Under the pieces are notes generated by a model. The model had not been told where the DNA came from and ran no database searches. It saw only the letters and a list, made by a program, of their open reading frames with translations. DNA of 64,000 bases from Streptomyces luteolus (GTDB lineage Bacteria > Actinomycetota > Actinomycetes > Streptomycetales > Streptomycetaceae), in assembly GCF_029968015.1 (NCBI RefSeq), contig NZ_JASCIS010000006.1, forward strand, positions 62,001 through 126,000. The letters are read 5' to 3'. Of the stretch, positions 34,396-43,548 are shown one piece after another; position 1 is the stretch's first letter; each line of letters starts with the position of its first letter. Position numbers and translations under genes: made by a program.

Positions 34396-36127
34396 GTGAG
34401 CGAACGCTGGGTCCTGGCCCTGGCCGACGACGGCCGCGGAGCGCTGCTCGTTCCCGTGGACGGGGCCGGGCGGCCGCTCGGTGGCGCCGTGCGGGAGCCG
34501 GACCTCGTCACGGCCGTCCGCGAGCGCCCGGAGGTCTTCCGCTGGGTGTGGCGCTCGACGGCCGAGGTGTATCCACGACTGCTCACGGCCGGGGTCCGGG
34601 TGGAGCGGTGCTACGACATCGAGGACGCCGAGCAGCTCCTCCTCGCCCACGAGGGCCGCCTCGGCGAACCCCGCTCCGCGGCCGCCGCCTGGGCCCGGCT
34701 GAACCAGCGCCCGGTGCCGCCCGACCCGCCGCAGCGCGCCGCCGAACCGGGCTCGCAGTCCTCCCTCTTCGAGCCGGGCCCCGTGCACGTACCACTGGAG
34801 GGCCTCCTGGAGGTGTACGCGGACCAGCTCCTCCGGCACGAGCGCGCGCTGCACCCCGGCCGGATGCGCCTGCTCACGGCGGCCGAGTCGGCGGGCATGC
34901 TGATCGCCGCCGAGATGAACGCCGCCGGGCTGCCGTGGAGTGCGGACGTCCACAAGCAGGTGCTGCACGAACTCCTCGGCGGGAGGTACGCGGGCGGGGG
35001 CGAGCCGCGCCGCCTGGCCGAGCTGGCGGACGAGGTGTCGGCGGCGTTCGGGCGGCGCGTGCGGCCCGACCTCCCGGCGGACGTGATCAAGGCGTTCGCG
35101 CAGGCCGGCATCCGGATCAGGTCGACTCGCAGATGGGAGATCGAGACCCTGGACCACCCGGCCGTGGGCCCCTTGGTCGAGTACAAGAAGCTGTACCGCA
35201 TCTGGGTCGCGCACGGCTGGTCCTGGCTGCAGGACTGGGTGCGGGACGGCCGCTTCCGCCCCGAGTACCTGCCGGGCGGCACGGTCACCGGCCGCTGGGT
35301 GACCAACGGCGGCGGTGCCCTGCAGATCCCGAAGGTCATCCGGCGCGCGGTGGTCGCCGACCCGGGCTGGCGCCTCGTCGTGGCCGACGCCGACCAGCTG
35401 GAGCCACGGGTGCTCGCGGCGATCTCCGGTGACCCGGGCCTGACGGAGGTGGCGGCCCGCCCGGACGACCTGTACCAAGCGGTCTCCGACCGCGCCTTCT
35501 CCGGCGACCGGGACGCGGCCAAGCTCGCCGTCCTGGGCGCGGTCTACGGCCAGACGTCCGGTGACGGCCTGAAGAACCCTCGCCCTGCTCCGCCGCCGCT
35601 TCCCGCGCGCGGTGGCGTACGTGGACGACGCGGCCCGCGCCGGGGAGGAGGGCCGCCTCGTCCGCACCTGGCTGGGCCGGACGAGCCCGCCCGCGGCCGG
35701 GGCCGAGGAGCAGGGGGAGGCGGGGATCCCGATGCTGCCCGAGGAGGGGGCGGGGTCGGGAGGCACGGCGGCCACGGATCCCGGGGACGGGGAGGCGGGC
35801 GCGGACGAGTGGGTGCCCGGTTACGCCTCGACCAACTCCCGTGCCCGCGGCCGCTTCACGCGGAACTTCGTCGTCCAGGGCAGCGCGTCCGACTGGGCGC
35901 TCGTGCTGCTCGCCGCGCTGCGCCGGGCCACCGCGGAGATGGCGGCCGAGCTGGTCTTCTTCCAGCACGACGAGGTGATCGTGCACTGCCCGCGGGAGGA
36001 GGCCGAGGCGGTCGTCGAGGCCATCGGCGCGGCCTCGCTCGAAGCGGCCAGGATCGTCTTCGGCGAGACAGCGGTGCGGTTTCCGTTCAGCACGGCGGTG
36101 GTGGAGTGCTATGCGGATGCGAAGTGA
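34396..36127 (+). pseudogene. Family A DNA polymerase (bifunctional exonuclease/polymerase) with a frameshift
   Basis: The first frame (MSERWVLALADDGRGALLVP onward) runs through the polymerase palm with TVTGRWVTNGGGALQIPKVIR and motif A VADADQLEPRVLAAISGD to GAVYGQTSGDGLKN. It then loses sense at about 35577. Removing one C from the CCC at 35577-35579 restores LALLRRRFPRAVAYVDDAA and the remaining frame, with motif C QHDEVIVHC, to the stop at 36125-36127. The joined product would be 576 residues. As given, the frame splits motif A from motif C, so no active enzyme results unless this is an assembly error. The start is GTG at 34396. Confidence 0.88.
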
Positions 36128-36230
36128 ACGGGGGGCGGGGGACGGCACCGTCGACTTGGTCACCATCGACTTGGTCACCATCGACTCGGGCACCATCGAC
36201 TCGGGCCCCGTCGATCGCCCTGCGGGCTCG

Positions 36231-36282
36231 TCCTCAAACTCCCCCAGCTACCGCTGGGAGGTGCCCCCAGGACGGGCTGATT
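36231..36282. repeat. Dispersed Streptomyces repeat with a small hairpin
   Basis: The sequence around CCCCCAGCTACCGCTGGG (36242-36259) plus the following AGGTGCCCCCAGG is, from memory, a frequent intergenic element in Streptomyces. CCCAGC and GCTGGG form a six-base stem. Just upstream (36149-36213) are four imperfect 15-base units of the type CACCATCGACTTGGT. It lies between two convergent genes. Confidence 0.65.
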
Positions 36283-36299
36283 CAGCTGGACGGGCCGAT

Positions 36300-37313
36300 T
36301 CAGAAGTTGAAGTGCCGCTCCACCTCAGCCCGCGTGACCGCCCCCAGCGTGCCCGGCGCCCAGCGCGGTTCGCCGTCCTTGTCCACCAGCTTGGCGCGCA
36401 CGCCCTCGACGAAGTCGGGTCCGGCGAGTGCCGCGCAGGAGACCCGGTACTCCTGGTCGAGCACCGCGTCGAGCGTGCCGAGCACGCGGGCCCGGCGGAC
36501 GGCCTCCAGGGTGACCTGCACCGCGGTCGGCGAGTGGCCGAGGATGCGCGTGGCCGCCTCCTTCGCGTCGGGCTCCCCGCTGTCGGCGAGCCGGTCGACG
36601 ATCTCCTCGGCGCTCCCGTCCGCGTAGCACGCGTCGATCCACGACCGCTGCTCCGCGAGCGGGGACGGCGGCGCCGGGACGCCGAACTCGGCGAGCACAT
36701 CGCCGAGTTGACGCCCGTCGAGCACCGTGCGCAGCTCGGGCAGCCGCGCCGCGGGCACGAAGTGGTCGGCGAACCCGCAGTGCACGGCGTCCGCACCGGT
36801 CATGGCGTCGGCGGTGAGCGCGAGATGCGTGCCGAGCTCGCCGGGCGCGCGCCCGAGCAGATGCGTGCCGCCGACGTCCGGGACGAACCCGATGCCCACC
36901 TCCGGCATCGCGACGCGCGAGCGCTCGGTGACGATCCGCACCCCGCCGTGCGCGGAGATCCCGACGCCGCCGCCCATGACGATCCCGTCCATGAGCGCGA
37001 CGTACGGCTTGGGGAAGCGGGCGATGCGCGCGTTGAGCCGGTACTCGTCCCGCCAGAACGCGCGTGCCGCCGCTCCCTCGTCCGTCAGCGCGGAGTCCCG
37101 GATGGCGCGGATGTCACCGCCCGCGCACAGGCCGCGCTCCCCCGCGCCGTCGAGCACGACGTACGCGATCCGCTCGTCCCGCTCCCAGCGCGCGAGGGCC
37201 GCGTCGATCAGGCGGACCATGTCATGGGTCAGGGCGTTCAGAGCGCGCGGCCGGTTCAGGGTGAGCCACCCGGCGCTTCCGCGCACCTCCCGGACGACCT
37301 CCGCCTCGGACAC
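36300..37313 (-). CDS. Enoyl-CoA hydratase/isomerase, 3-hydroxyisobutyryl-CoA hydrolase-like
   Basis: The crotonase fold is clear: GWLTLNRPRALNALTHDMV, the oxyanion segment GAGERGLCAGGDIRAI, then DGIVMGGGVGISAHGGVRI and MPEVGIGFVPDVGGTHLL. The GFVPDVGG run and the long C-terminal helical part (to residue 337) fit the 3-hydroxyisobutyryl-CoA hydrolase branch, which acts in valine breakdown, rather than a plain hydratase. The GTG at 37313 (MSEAEVVREVRGSAG) is chosen, because the 63 extra codons upstream are low-complexity and unconserved. Confidence 0.88.
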   Translation of the reverse strand: MSEAEVVREVRGSAGWLTLNRPRALNALTHDMVRLIDAALARWERDERIAYVVLDGAGERGLCAGGDIRAIRDSALTDEGAAARAFWRDEYRLNARIARFPKPYVALMDGIVMGGGVGISAHGGVRIVTERSRVAMPEVGIGFVPDVGGTHLLGRAPGELGTHLALTADAMTGADAVHCGFADHFVPAARLPELRTVLDGRQLGDVLAEFGVPAPPSPLAEQRSWIDACYADGSAEEIVDRLADSGEPDAKEAATRILGHSPTAVQVTLEAVRRARVLGTLDAVLDQEYRVSCAALAGPDFVEGVRAKLVDKDGEPRWAPGTLGAVTRAEVERHFNF

Positions 37314-37443
37314 CTCAGCCACCTCGCCCCTCGACACACGTGTCCCACAGGGCAGTTCCGTACGACCGCGGGCCGCGGCCCCGGCACGGCTGCCCACTGG
37401 GCCGACCTGCGGCCGAGCGTACTCGCCACGCCCCGCCCCCGGA

Positions 37444-38406
37444 CTACGCCCCCTCGACCGGCACCCACACAGCGCGCCCGGCACCCGCTTCCGCCCCGGC
37501 ACCCGCTTCCGTCCCGGCCCGCCGCTCGACCCGGCCGAAGACGACGTCGGCGAAGTGGATGCCGTAGCCGACAGTGCCGGGGGCGGAGAGTTCGGCGACC
37601 AGTCGGCGGCGGTGGTCGGCGGAGCGGTCGGCGTCCACGTCCGGGGCGGCGGACCACTCGGGGTGACTGATCTGCACGGGCGAGTGCAGCGCGTCCCCGA
37701 ACGCGATCAGTCGCCGCCCACCGGACTCGATCACGTACGCCGTGTGTCCGACGGTGTGCCCGGGGGTCGACAGGACCCGTACGCCGGGGAAGATCTCCTC
37801 GCCCTCGGCGACCGTACGGGCCCTGGGTTCGAGGGCGGCGAGGATCTCCTCGGTGATGCCGTGCACCCCGGGGATGCGGTGGCGGCCGTTCCACTCGTCC
37901 GCGCCGAAGAGGTACGTGGCACCGGTGAACGCCGGCCGGTCGCTGCCCGGCGCGGGGTTCCAGGCCCAGCCGATGTGGTCGGTGTGCAGATGCGTCACGG
38001 CGACGGCCTCGATGTCGGCCGGTGAGCGGCCCAACTCGGCGAGGCTGTCGAGGAGTCGGCCACCGTGGATGGCGCCGATCCAGCCGTTCTCCGGGTCGTC
38101 CGGCGCGGCGTCGGGCCCGAGCCCGGCGTCGATGAGCAGGGCTCGCTCTCCGTACTCGACGAGCAGTCCGCCGATTCCGGCGACGAGTGCGCCCTGGTCG
38201 TCCAGGTGGTCCGCGTACCGCACCCAGTCCTCGTCGGTGGACGCGGGGAACCAGCCGCGCGGCTTCAACCGCACCGCGCCGTCGGCGACATGACTGATGC
38301 GCAGATCGCCGAGGCGGAGGGTGCGGGTCCGGGAGGGGCGGCGCAGGCGCTCGCGCTCGCCCTGGTCACTGGTGTCACTGGTGTCACTGATCGTGGTGGC
38401 AGACAT
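37444..38406 (-). CDS. MBL-fold metallo-hydrolase
   Basis: The 320-residue enzyme contains the metallo-beta-lactamase signature THLHTDHIG (near 140), a downstream TPGHTVGHTAYVI and FGDALHSPVQ, which together supply the usual two-metal ligands. It resembles lactonases and aryl-sulfatase-like MBL proteins; the substrate is unknown. The N-terminus has ISDTSDTSDQ repeats, and the C-terminus an Ala/Gly/Glu repeat. It is divergent from a MarR gene, and a shared dyad lies just before its start. Confidence 0.9.
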   Translation of the reverse strand: MSATTISDTSDTSDQGERERLRRPSRTRTLRLGDLRISHVADGAVRLKPRGWFPASTDEDWVRYADHLDDQGALVAGIGGLLVEYGERALLIDAGLGPDAAPDDPENGWIGAIHGGRLLDSLAELGRSPADIEAVAVTHLHTDHIGWAWNPAPGSDRPAFTGATYLFGADEWNGRHRIPGVHGITEEILAALEPRARTVAEGEEIFPGVRVLSTPGHTVGHTAYVIESGGRRLIAFGDALHSPVQISHPEWSAAPDVDADRSADHRRRLVAELSAPGTVGYGIHFADVVFGRVERRAGTEAGAGAEAGAGRAVWVPVEGA

Positions 38407-38410
38407 GAAA

Positions 38411-38447
38411 AAAGGTTATAGCTAGAATCATTCGAGCTGCAACCTTT
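38411..38447. promoter_or_regulatory. MarR-type operator between divergent genes
   Basis: AAAGGTTATAGCT (38411-38423) and AGCTGCAACCTTT (38435-38447) form an inverted repeat with 11 of 13 pairs matching, around 11 bases. This AT-richer dyad sits five bases from the MBL start and 35 bases before the MarR start, so the regulator probably controls both genes. Confidence 0.8.
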
Positions 38448-38481
38448 TCAGCTCGATGCTTGCGCCCCGGACCTGCGTACG

Positions 38482-38892
38482 ATGAGACCCATGGCAACCG
38501 AACGGCAGCTGTGCGGACTGGTCACCGGCCTGGCCCGGCAGATCGAGACGCATGTGCGCGAGCGCGCCTCCTCCCTCGGCCTGACCGCACCGCAGGCCAT
38601 CGCGCTGCGCGAACTGACCGGCCCGCTGACGCTGCGCGAACTCTCCACGCGCATGGGCTGCGAGCCATCCAACGCCACGTTCGTCTCCGACCGCCTGGAG
38701 GACCAGGGCCTCGTCGAACGCCGCCCCCACCCGCAGGACCGCCGCGCCAAGCAACTCATCCTCACGGACAAGGGCGCGGAGCTACGCGAACGCCTCCTCG
38801 AACTCTTCGCCGAGGACTCCCCGTTGGCCCCCCTGACCCAGCAGGAACAGGACCGCTTGCACGCACTGCTGCTGCGGGCGGTCACGTCCTGA
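38482..38892 (+). CDS. MarR family transcriptional regulator
   Basis: The 136-residue protein is a single MarR domain: GLTAPQAIALRELTGPLTLRELSTRMGCEPSNATFVSDRLEDQGLVERRPHPQDRRAKQLILTDKG contains the recognition helix and the wing with its DRR motif. A start at ATG 38491 (MATERQL) is equally possible. It likely represses the divergent MBL hydrolase and itself through the dyad at 38411-38447, released by an unknown phenolic or hydrophobic ligand. Confidence 0.93.
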   Translation: MRPMATERQLCGLVTGLARQIETHVRERASSLGLTAPQAIALRELTGPLTLRELSTRMGCEPSNATFVSDRLEDQGLVERRPHPQDRRAKQLILTDKGAELRERLLELFAEDSPLAPLTQQEQDRLHALLLRAVTS

Positions 38893-38909
38893 GCCGACCG
38901 GGGCCGGAC

Positions 38910-39383
38910 CTAGCCCTGGTCGTCAGCCGCCGGATCGGCCAGCGCCCGCTGCGCCGCTGCCACGAACTCGTCCCGCGCATCGGCCAGTTCATCGGGCCGC
39001 GCATGCCGACGCAGACCGTCGACCACGAGCTGAGCGGCGGCGACCGCCTCCGCGGGGCCTTCGAGCACCACCGCACCAAGCGCCCCATGCAGCCGCACCG
39101 CATCGTCCGGCCCGCCGCGCCCCGTACGCTCCGCCAAGATCGAGGCCTCGGCGGCCACCAGAAACTCGCCGTAGACCTGCCTCCGCAGCGCGACCGCACG
39201 CTGCCGGGCCTCCGCCCGGATCGTCAGACGGACCGATTCAAGCAGCGCCTCGGCCTGCCGGTCCCCCGCGTGCCGCGCCGCCTCCGCCTGCCGCGCACCC
39301 GCACTGCGACCGAACCAGCCGGCGACGAAGCTGCCCCCGAGCGCCGCCCCGGCAGCGATCACCCCCACCCACAAGTCACTCAT
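38910..39383 (-). CDS. Membrane-anchored protein of unknown function
   Basis: I do not recognise this 157-residue product. It begins with a hydrophobic segment LWVGVIAAGAALGGSFVAGWFG (4-25), a single N-terminal anchor, and continues as an amphipathic, probably coiled-coil helix rich in Ala, Arg and Glu (about 30-110). Codon use and third-position GC look normal for a real gene. It ends 17 bases from the MarR stop. Streptomyces genomes contain many short proteins of this layout without known roles. Confidence 0.65.
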   Translation of the reverse strand: MSDLWVGVIAAGAALGGSFVAGWFGRSAGARQAEAARHAGDRQAEALLESVRLTIRAEARQRAVALRRQVYGEFLVAAEASILAERTGRGGPDDAVRLHGALGAVVLEGPAEAVAAAQLVVDGLRRHARPDELADARDEFVAAAQRALADPAADDQG

Positions 39384-39488
39384 GGGCCCATCCTCACCAC
39401 GCCGCGACCGCCCCGCCTTCCGCTCCCCGCAGGTGCGTCAGAGATCACTCACAGCCGTACGTCCCCGTGACGGCGGTACGATCAGGGC

Positions 39489-41468
39489 ATGTCGCCGGAC
39501 GACACCGAAGAACCCGCTCTGACCTGCGAGAACACCCCACCTCGCGGGCCGCTTCCCGATAGAATCGACGCGACGGGCGACGGGCGACGGGCGACGGGCG
39601 ACGGGCGACGGGCGACGGGCGACGGGCGACGGGCGACGGGCGACGGGCGACGGGCGACGGGCGACGGACGACGGACGACGGACGACGGACGACGGACGAC
39701 GGACGAGCACCGTGTCGTGCTCCTCGCCGCGAGATCCGCTGTAGCCCTCAACCGGCTCCTCGACGCCGCGCCCGCCCTGGCCGGTGACGAACGGATCACC
39801 CGCCTCTTCACCCTCGTACCCGGCTCGGAGTTCGGTGCCGACGCCCTAGCCGCCATCGACACGGTGGGCGGCCGGCTCGTCCCCTGGGAAGAAGCCCGGA
39901 CCCGCACCTTCGACCTGATCGTCGCCGCCAGCCCGAAAGGCGAACTGGAGCTGCTCCGCGGCAGACACGTCCTCCTCCCTCACGGAGCGGGCTTCAACAA
40001 GGCCATCCCGTACGAGGGTTCGGCCGACTCGGCGTCCGGGCTCGACCCCGCCTTTCTGCAGCGCACCCGCACCGACGGCGCCGCCCCGATGGCCCTGCAC
40101 GCCCTCGCCCACCCCGACCAGCTCGACCGCCTCGCCGCCACAGACGCACAGGCAGCCCGCGTGGCCAAGGTCGTCGGCGACCCCACCCTCGACCGTTTCC
40201 TCGCCTCCCGCTCGCTCCGCGAGCGCTACCGGAACGCTCTGGGCACCGGCTTCCGCACCCTCATCGCCCTCGCCTCGACCTGGGGCCCCGACTCGCTGCT
40301 CCGCCACCACCCCGGCCTGCCCGCCCTGCTCGCCGCCCACCTCCCCTACGACTCCTACCAGTTGGCCCTGATCGTGCACCCCAACGAATGGAGCCGGCTC
40401 GGCGCGTACGAACTGGCCGAACGGCTCGCCCCCGCACTCGACGCGGGCCTGGTGCTCGCCCGTCCACGCGAGGAATGGGGATCCGTCCTCGTCGCCGCCG
40501 ACGCCCTGATCACCGACCACGGATCCGCCGCGCTGTACTTCGCCGCCGCGGCCCCGGCCTCCGAGCGGCCCGTCGTCGGCGTCCACGACCCCGCGTACGG
40601 GGACCGCACCAGCAGTGAACTGATCCCGGGCAGCCCCATGGCCGTACTCCTCGGCCGGACACCGAAGTTGAGGCTCGACGACACCGCCTCCCCCGCCGAC
40701 ACTCTGCGGGAAGTGGAGAGCGCCCTGCGCGCCTACGACCCGGGGGTCGGCCTGGCCGCAGCCGCATCGGCGTTCGCCTGCCGGGGCGAGGCGACGGCCC
40801 GGCTGCGCAAGGAGCTGTACGCACTCCTCGGCCTCACGCCACCGCCCACGCCGTGCCCCTCCGCCCCGCCACGCCCGCTGCCCGTTCCCCTGTCGGGCCC
40901 GAACGCCGTCCCGCCCCGCGCACCGAACGCCTTCGACGTCCACGCGGAGATCACCGAGGCCCGCGAGGCCCCCGCCTCCGCCTCCGCCCCCGCCCCCGCC
41001 CCCGCGACGGTGTCCCTCACCCGCCACCCCGCCGGGCTCGGCCCTGCCGGCCATCACCTCGCCGCGGAGTACGGCGCCGCCGGAGAGCCCCAGGTCCGCT
41101 CCGCCGGCCTCCTCTACCGGCGCGCTTCCGCGCCCGCGGCGCCCGATCTCGCCTGGCCGGCAGAGGGCTGGCTGCTGCACGCCCTCGACTCGTACCCGGG
41201 CTGCCGCACCGCCGCCGTCCTCCTGCCGACCGGCGCCTGTCTGCTGCGCACCCGCGCACACGAGCAGACGTACGCCGTCGAGGCGGGCCCGCACGCCGAG
41301 GACGGCGGCCGGATCGCCCGCATCGACCCGGCCGTGGCCGCATCCGCCGTGCATGCCTCGCCGGACGGACCCGCAGCGACCAGAGAGCTCAACTGCCTGG
41401 TGGGAAAACGACAGTTCCCCCTCCGGATCCGCCCCGCCACACCGACCGAACGCAGCCAGACCATCTAG
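39489..41468 (+). CDS. GT-B-like protein (CDP-glycerol glycerophosphotransferase-like) with a heptanucleotide-repeat N-terminus
   Basis: The core begins at about residue 74 (HRVVLLAARSAVALNRLLDA) and contains TLVPGSEFG, LLPHGAGFNK, LIVHPNEWS and ALITDHGSAALY. This order resembles the CDP-glycerol glycerophosphotransferase / GT-B fold. In other Streptomyces I remember such proteins named only as translation initiation factor 2, a label I do not trust. Residues 27-73 are coded by a run of 19 heptanucleotides. If the start at 39489 is right, repeat slippage would switch the frame; an in-frame GTG at 39717 would avoid the repeat. The C-terminal third is Pro/Ala linker plus a small domain. Confidence 0.7.
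   Translation: MSPDDTEEPALTCENTPPRGPLPDRIDATGDGRRATGDGRRATGDGRRATGDGRRATGDGRRTTDDGRRTTDEHRVVLLAARSAVALNRLLDAAPALAGDERITRLFTLVPGSEFGADALAAIDTVGGRLVPWEEARTRTFDLIVAASPKGELELLRGRHVLLPHGAGFNKAIPYEGSADSASGLDPAFLQRTRTDGAAPMALHALAHPDQLDRLAATDAQAARVAKVVGDPTLDRFLASRSLRERYRNALGTGFRTLIALASTWGPDSLLRHHPGLPALLAAHLPYDSYQLALIVHPNEWSRLGAYELAERLAPALDAGLVLARPREEWGSVLVAADALITDHGSAALYFAAAAPASERPVVGVHDPAYGDRTSSELIPGSPMAVLLGRTPKLRLDDTASPADTLREVESALRAYDPGVGLAAAASAFACRGEATARLRKELYALLGLTPPPTPCPSAPPRPLPVPLSGPNAVPPRAPNAFDVHAEITEAREAPASASAPAPAPATVSLTRHPAGLGPAGHHLAAEYGAAGEPQVRSAGLLYRRASAPAAPDLAWPAEGWLLHALDSYPGCRTAAVLLPTGACLLRTRAHEQTYAVEAGPHAEDGGRIARIDPAVAASAVHASPDGPAATRELNCLVGKRQFPLRIRPATPTERSQTI
39571..39703. repeat. Run of 19 tandem heptanucleotides
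   Basis: Thirteen CGACGGG units (39571-39661) are followed without a break by six CGACGGA units (39662-39703). Three units make 21 bases and encode the heptapeptide ATGDGRR or its variant. The unit is not a multiple of three, so a gain or loss of one or two units changes the reading frame. Confidence 0.95.
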
Positions 41469-41499
41469 GGGCCCGCAAAGACCCGAGGGGAGACAGCCC

Positions 41500-43548
41500 C
41501 TATTCCGCCAACCCGTTCCGCCGTCGGATGGCAAGCGCCGCCTCGCGGTTCTCGGCGGCGTCCGCATCCCGGCCGTCCTCCTCGGCCAGTGCGGCGAGTA
41601 CGTCATGGATGCGCGCCTGATCGAACCCGGAACGACGGCTGCGCGCACTCGCGAGGGCCTGCTCGTACAGCTCCCGTGCCCGGCCGTTCCGCCGAACCCG
41701 AGCCTCCGGTTCCTCGTCCGTCCGGCGTCGGTCCCGCACCACACCGGCCAGCGCGAAGGCCGTGCGCCCCGTCATCCGCTCCCGCTTCAGTTCGACGGCG
41801 CGCGCGTACGCATCCGTCAGCAGCTCGTAGGCGGCTTCGGTCTCGCCCAGCTTCCACCGGGCCTCGCCCATCCGGTACGTCAGCAGCAGCACGCCGTAAT
41901 CGGATGCGGGCAGGGTGCGGTGGATGTCGCGGGAGCGGCCGAAGTCCGCGACGGCCGCCGCCCATTCACCGCGCGCACCGCTCAGCATTCCCCGGAACTC
42001 GATCACCGAGGCGGTGAGTTTGCGGTCTCCGGCGCCCTCTCCCAGCAACCGGAGCGCAGCCGTCGCGGCATCCAGCTCACGCCCCGCCTCCTCGAACCGG
42101 CCCGACTCCCAGAGCGGGCGGGCCAGTTGGCACCGGGTGCGCGCGATCCAGGCCGCATTCCCGCCGTCCCGCACCGCCGCCTCCACGGCAAGCCGGAACG
42201 CCTCGACGACCTCCGGCTGATAAGGGTGATCCAGCGCATACGTCCACAGGGGCTCGGAGAGCGCGACGACCTCGGCGTCCATCCCGTACGCACCGGCAGT
42301 CCGCACGCAGGCGAACAGCGCATGCCGCTCCTCGTACAGCCAACGCGCCGCCCGAGCGGCCCTCTCGGACCGCTCCTCGCCCTGCGCCGCCCGCGGATCC
42401 TCCAGTGGCACGTCCGGTGCGTCGGGCACCTCTTCGTACGGGTCGACCACGGTCAGGCGCTTGCCCGCGGCGTACAGATCGGCCCGCTGAGCCTGTCGTA
42501 CGAACCAGCGCAGTACGCGCGAACGCGCCTCGGCGACCTCCGTCTCCGTGGCGTCGCGCCGCGACCGGCGCAGGGCGTGCGCGCGCAGCGGACCCGGCAG
42601 CCGGAACGCGAGCCCCTCCCGCACGGCCCGGCGCAGATCGAGGAACCCCACCCGGTCCAGCTCCTCCAACGCCACCTCGCAGACGTCCGCACCGAGGCCG
42701 AGGAGCGCGGTCGCGGAGGCGGCGGTGAAGGTCCCGGCGGGGTGGTACGGCAGCAGCCGGTACAGCAGCGCGGCCGGCGGTGAGAGGTCCTCGTACACCG
42801 TGTTCCAGAGCTGCTCGACTCCTTCCACACCCCGCTCGCCGAACTCCCCCTCCAACTCCTTGACCAGCCGGGGCAAGGGCCGCAGCGGAGACGCGCGCAC
42901 CCACTTGCCGGTGACGTGCAGCGCCATGGGCAGGCCTTCGCAGAGCCGCACCAGCGCGCGCACCTCCTCCCGGTCGGCCGTCGGCCGGGCCTCCTTGACG
43001 ATCGCCTCAAGCAGTTCCGTCGCGGCCTTCTCGCACAAGGGCGGCAACGGGAGGTCTACGGCGCCGCCCGCCAGCTCGGGCAACGGTCCGTGACTGGCCG
43101 CTATGACGACACAGTCCCCGGAGGCGGGAAGGAGCGGATCCAGCTCGGATGCGTAGCGGACGTTGTCCACGACCAGGATGAGTCTCCGCTCGCGCGTCAG
43201 GCTCCAGTACTGCTTGCACCTGGCCTTGAACTGCGTCTCGACCAGGGCCGGTTCAACGCCGAGCGAGCGCAGCAGCTGCTCGAGCACCTCTCCCGGGTCG
43301 AGCCCGCCGCGCAGCCGGAAGTCGTCCAGGTCGACCGACAGCACTCCGTCCGGAAACCGCTCCAGGTGCTTCCGCGCCAGCACCCCCGCCAACTCCGTCT
43401 TGCCGAGCCCTGCCGGACCCCGCAGCGCAAGGATCAACGGCCGCCCTCGCCCGCGCCCTCGCCACTCCTCCACAGCCCGGAACGCCCGCGCCTTCTCCTG
43501 GTCGCGATTGACGAAGTACACCGGCTCCGGCGGAAGTTCGACCCTCAT
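41500..43548 (-). CDS. NB-ARC/STAND ATPase with TPR-like C-terminus
   Basis: This 682-residue protein opens with YFVNRDQEKARAFRAVEEW, then Walker A GPAGLGKT (44-51), Walker B-like RRLILVVDNV near 140, LCEGLPMALHVTGKWV (the GLPLAL-type motif) and a winged-helix segment to about 370. The rest is helical repeat, TPR-like, ending LAALAEEDGRDADAAENREAALAIRRRNGL. No effector domain precedes the NTPase. STAND ATPases act as switches in signalling and immunity. The start at 43548 follows AGGGGGA. It converges on the GT-B-like gene with only 31 bases between stops. Confidence 0.9.
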   Translation of the reverse strand: MRVELPPEPVYFVNRDQEKARAFRAVEEWRGRGRGRPLILALRGPAGLGKTELAGVLARKHLERFPDGVLSVDLDDFRLRGGLDPGEVLEQLLRSLGVEPALVETQFKARCKQYWSLTRERRLILVVDNVRYASELDPLLPASGDCVVIAASHGPLPELAGGAVDLPLPPLCEKAATELLEAIVKEARPTADREEVRALVRLCEGLPMALHVTGKWVRASPLRPLPRLVKELEGEFGERGVEGVEQLWNTVYEDLSPPAALLYRLLPYHPAGTFTAASATALLGLGADVCEVALEELDRVGFLDLRRAVREGLAFRLPGPLRAHALRRSRRDATETEVAEARSRVLRWFVRQAQRADLYAAGKRLTVVDPYEEVPDAPDVPLEDPRAAQGEERSERAARAARWLYEERHALFACVRTAGAYGMDAEVVALSEPLWTYALDHPYQPEVVEAFRLAVEAAVRDGGNAAWIARTRCQLARPLWESGRFEEAGRELDAATAALRLLGEGAGDRKLTASVIEFRGMLSGARGEWAAAVADFGRSRDIHRTLPASDYGVLLLTYRMGEARWKLGETEAAYELLTDAYARAVELKRERMTGRTAFALAGVVRDRRRTDEEPEARVRRNGRARELYEQALASARSRRSGFDQARIHDVLAALAEEDGRDADAAENREAALAIRRRNGLAE

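Noticed and set aside
39571..39703. CRISPR array
   Set aside because: Units are seven bases with no spacers; it is a simple tandem repeat.
39438..39710. Minus-strand frame of repeated SPVARRP units
   Set aside because: It is the antisense reading of the heptanucleotide run, with no conserved content.
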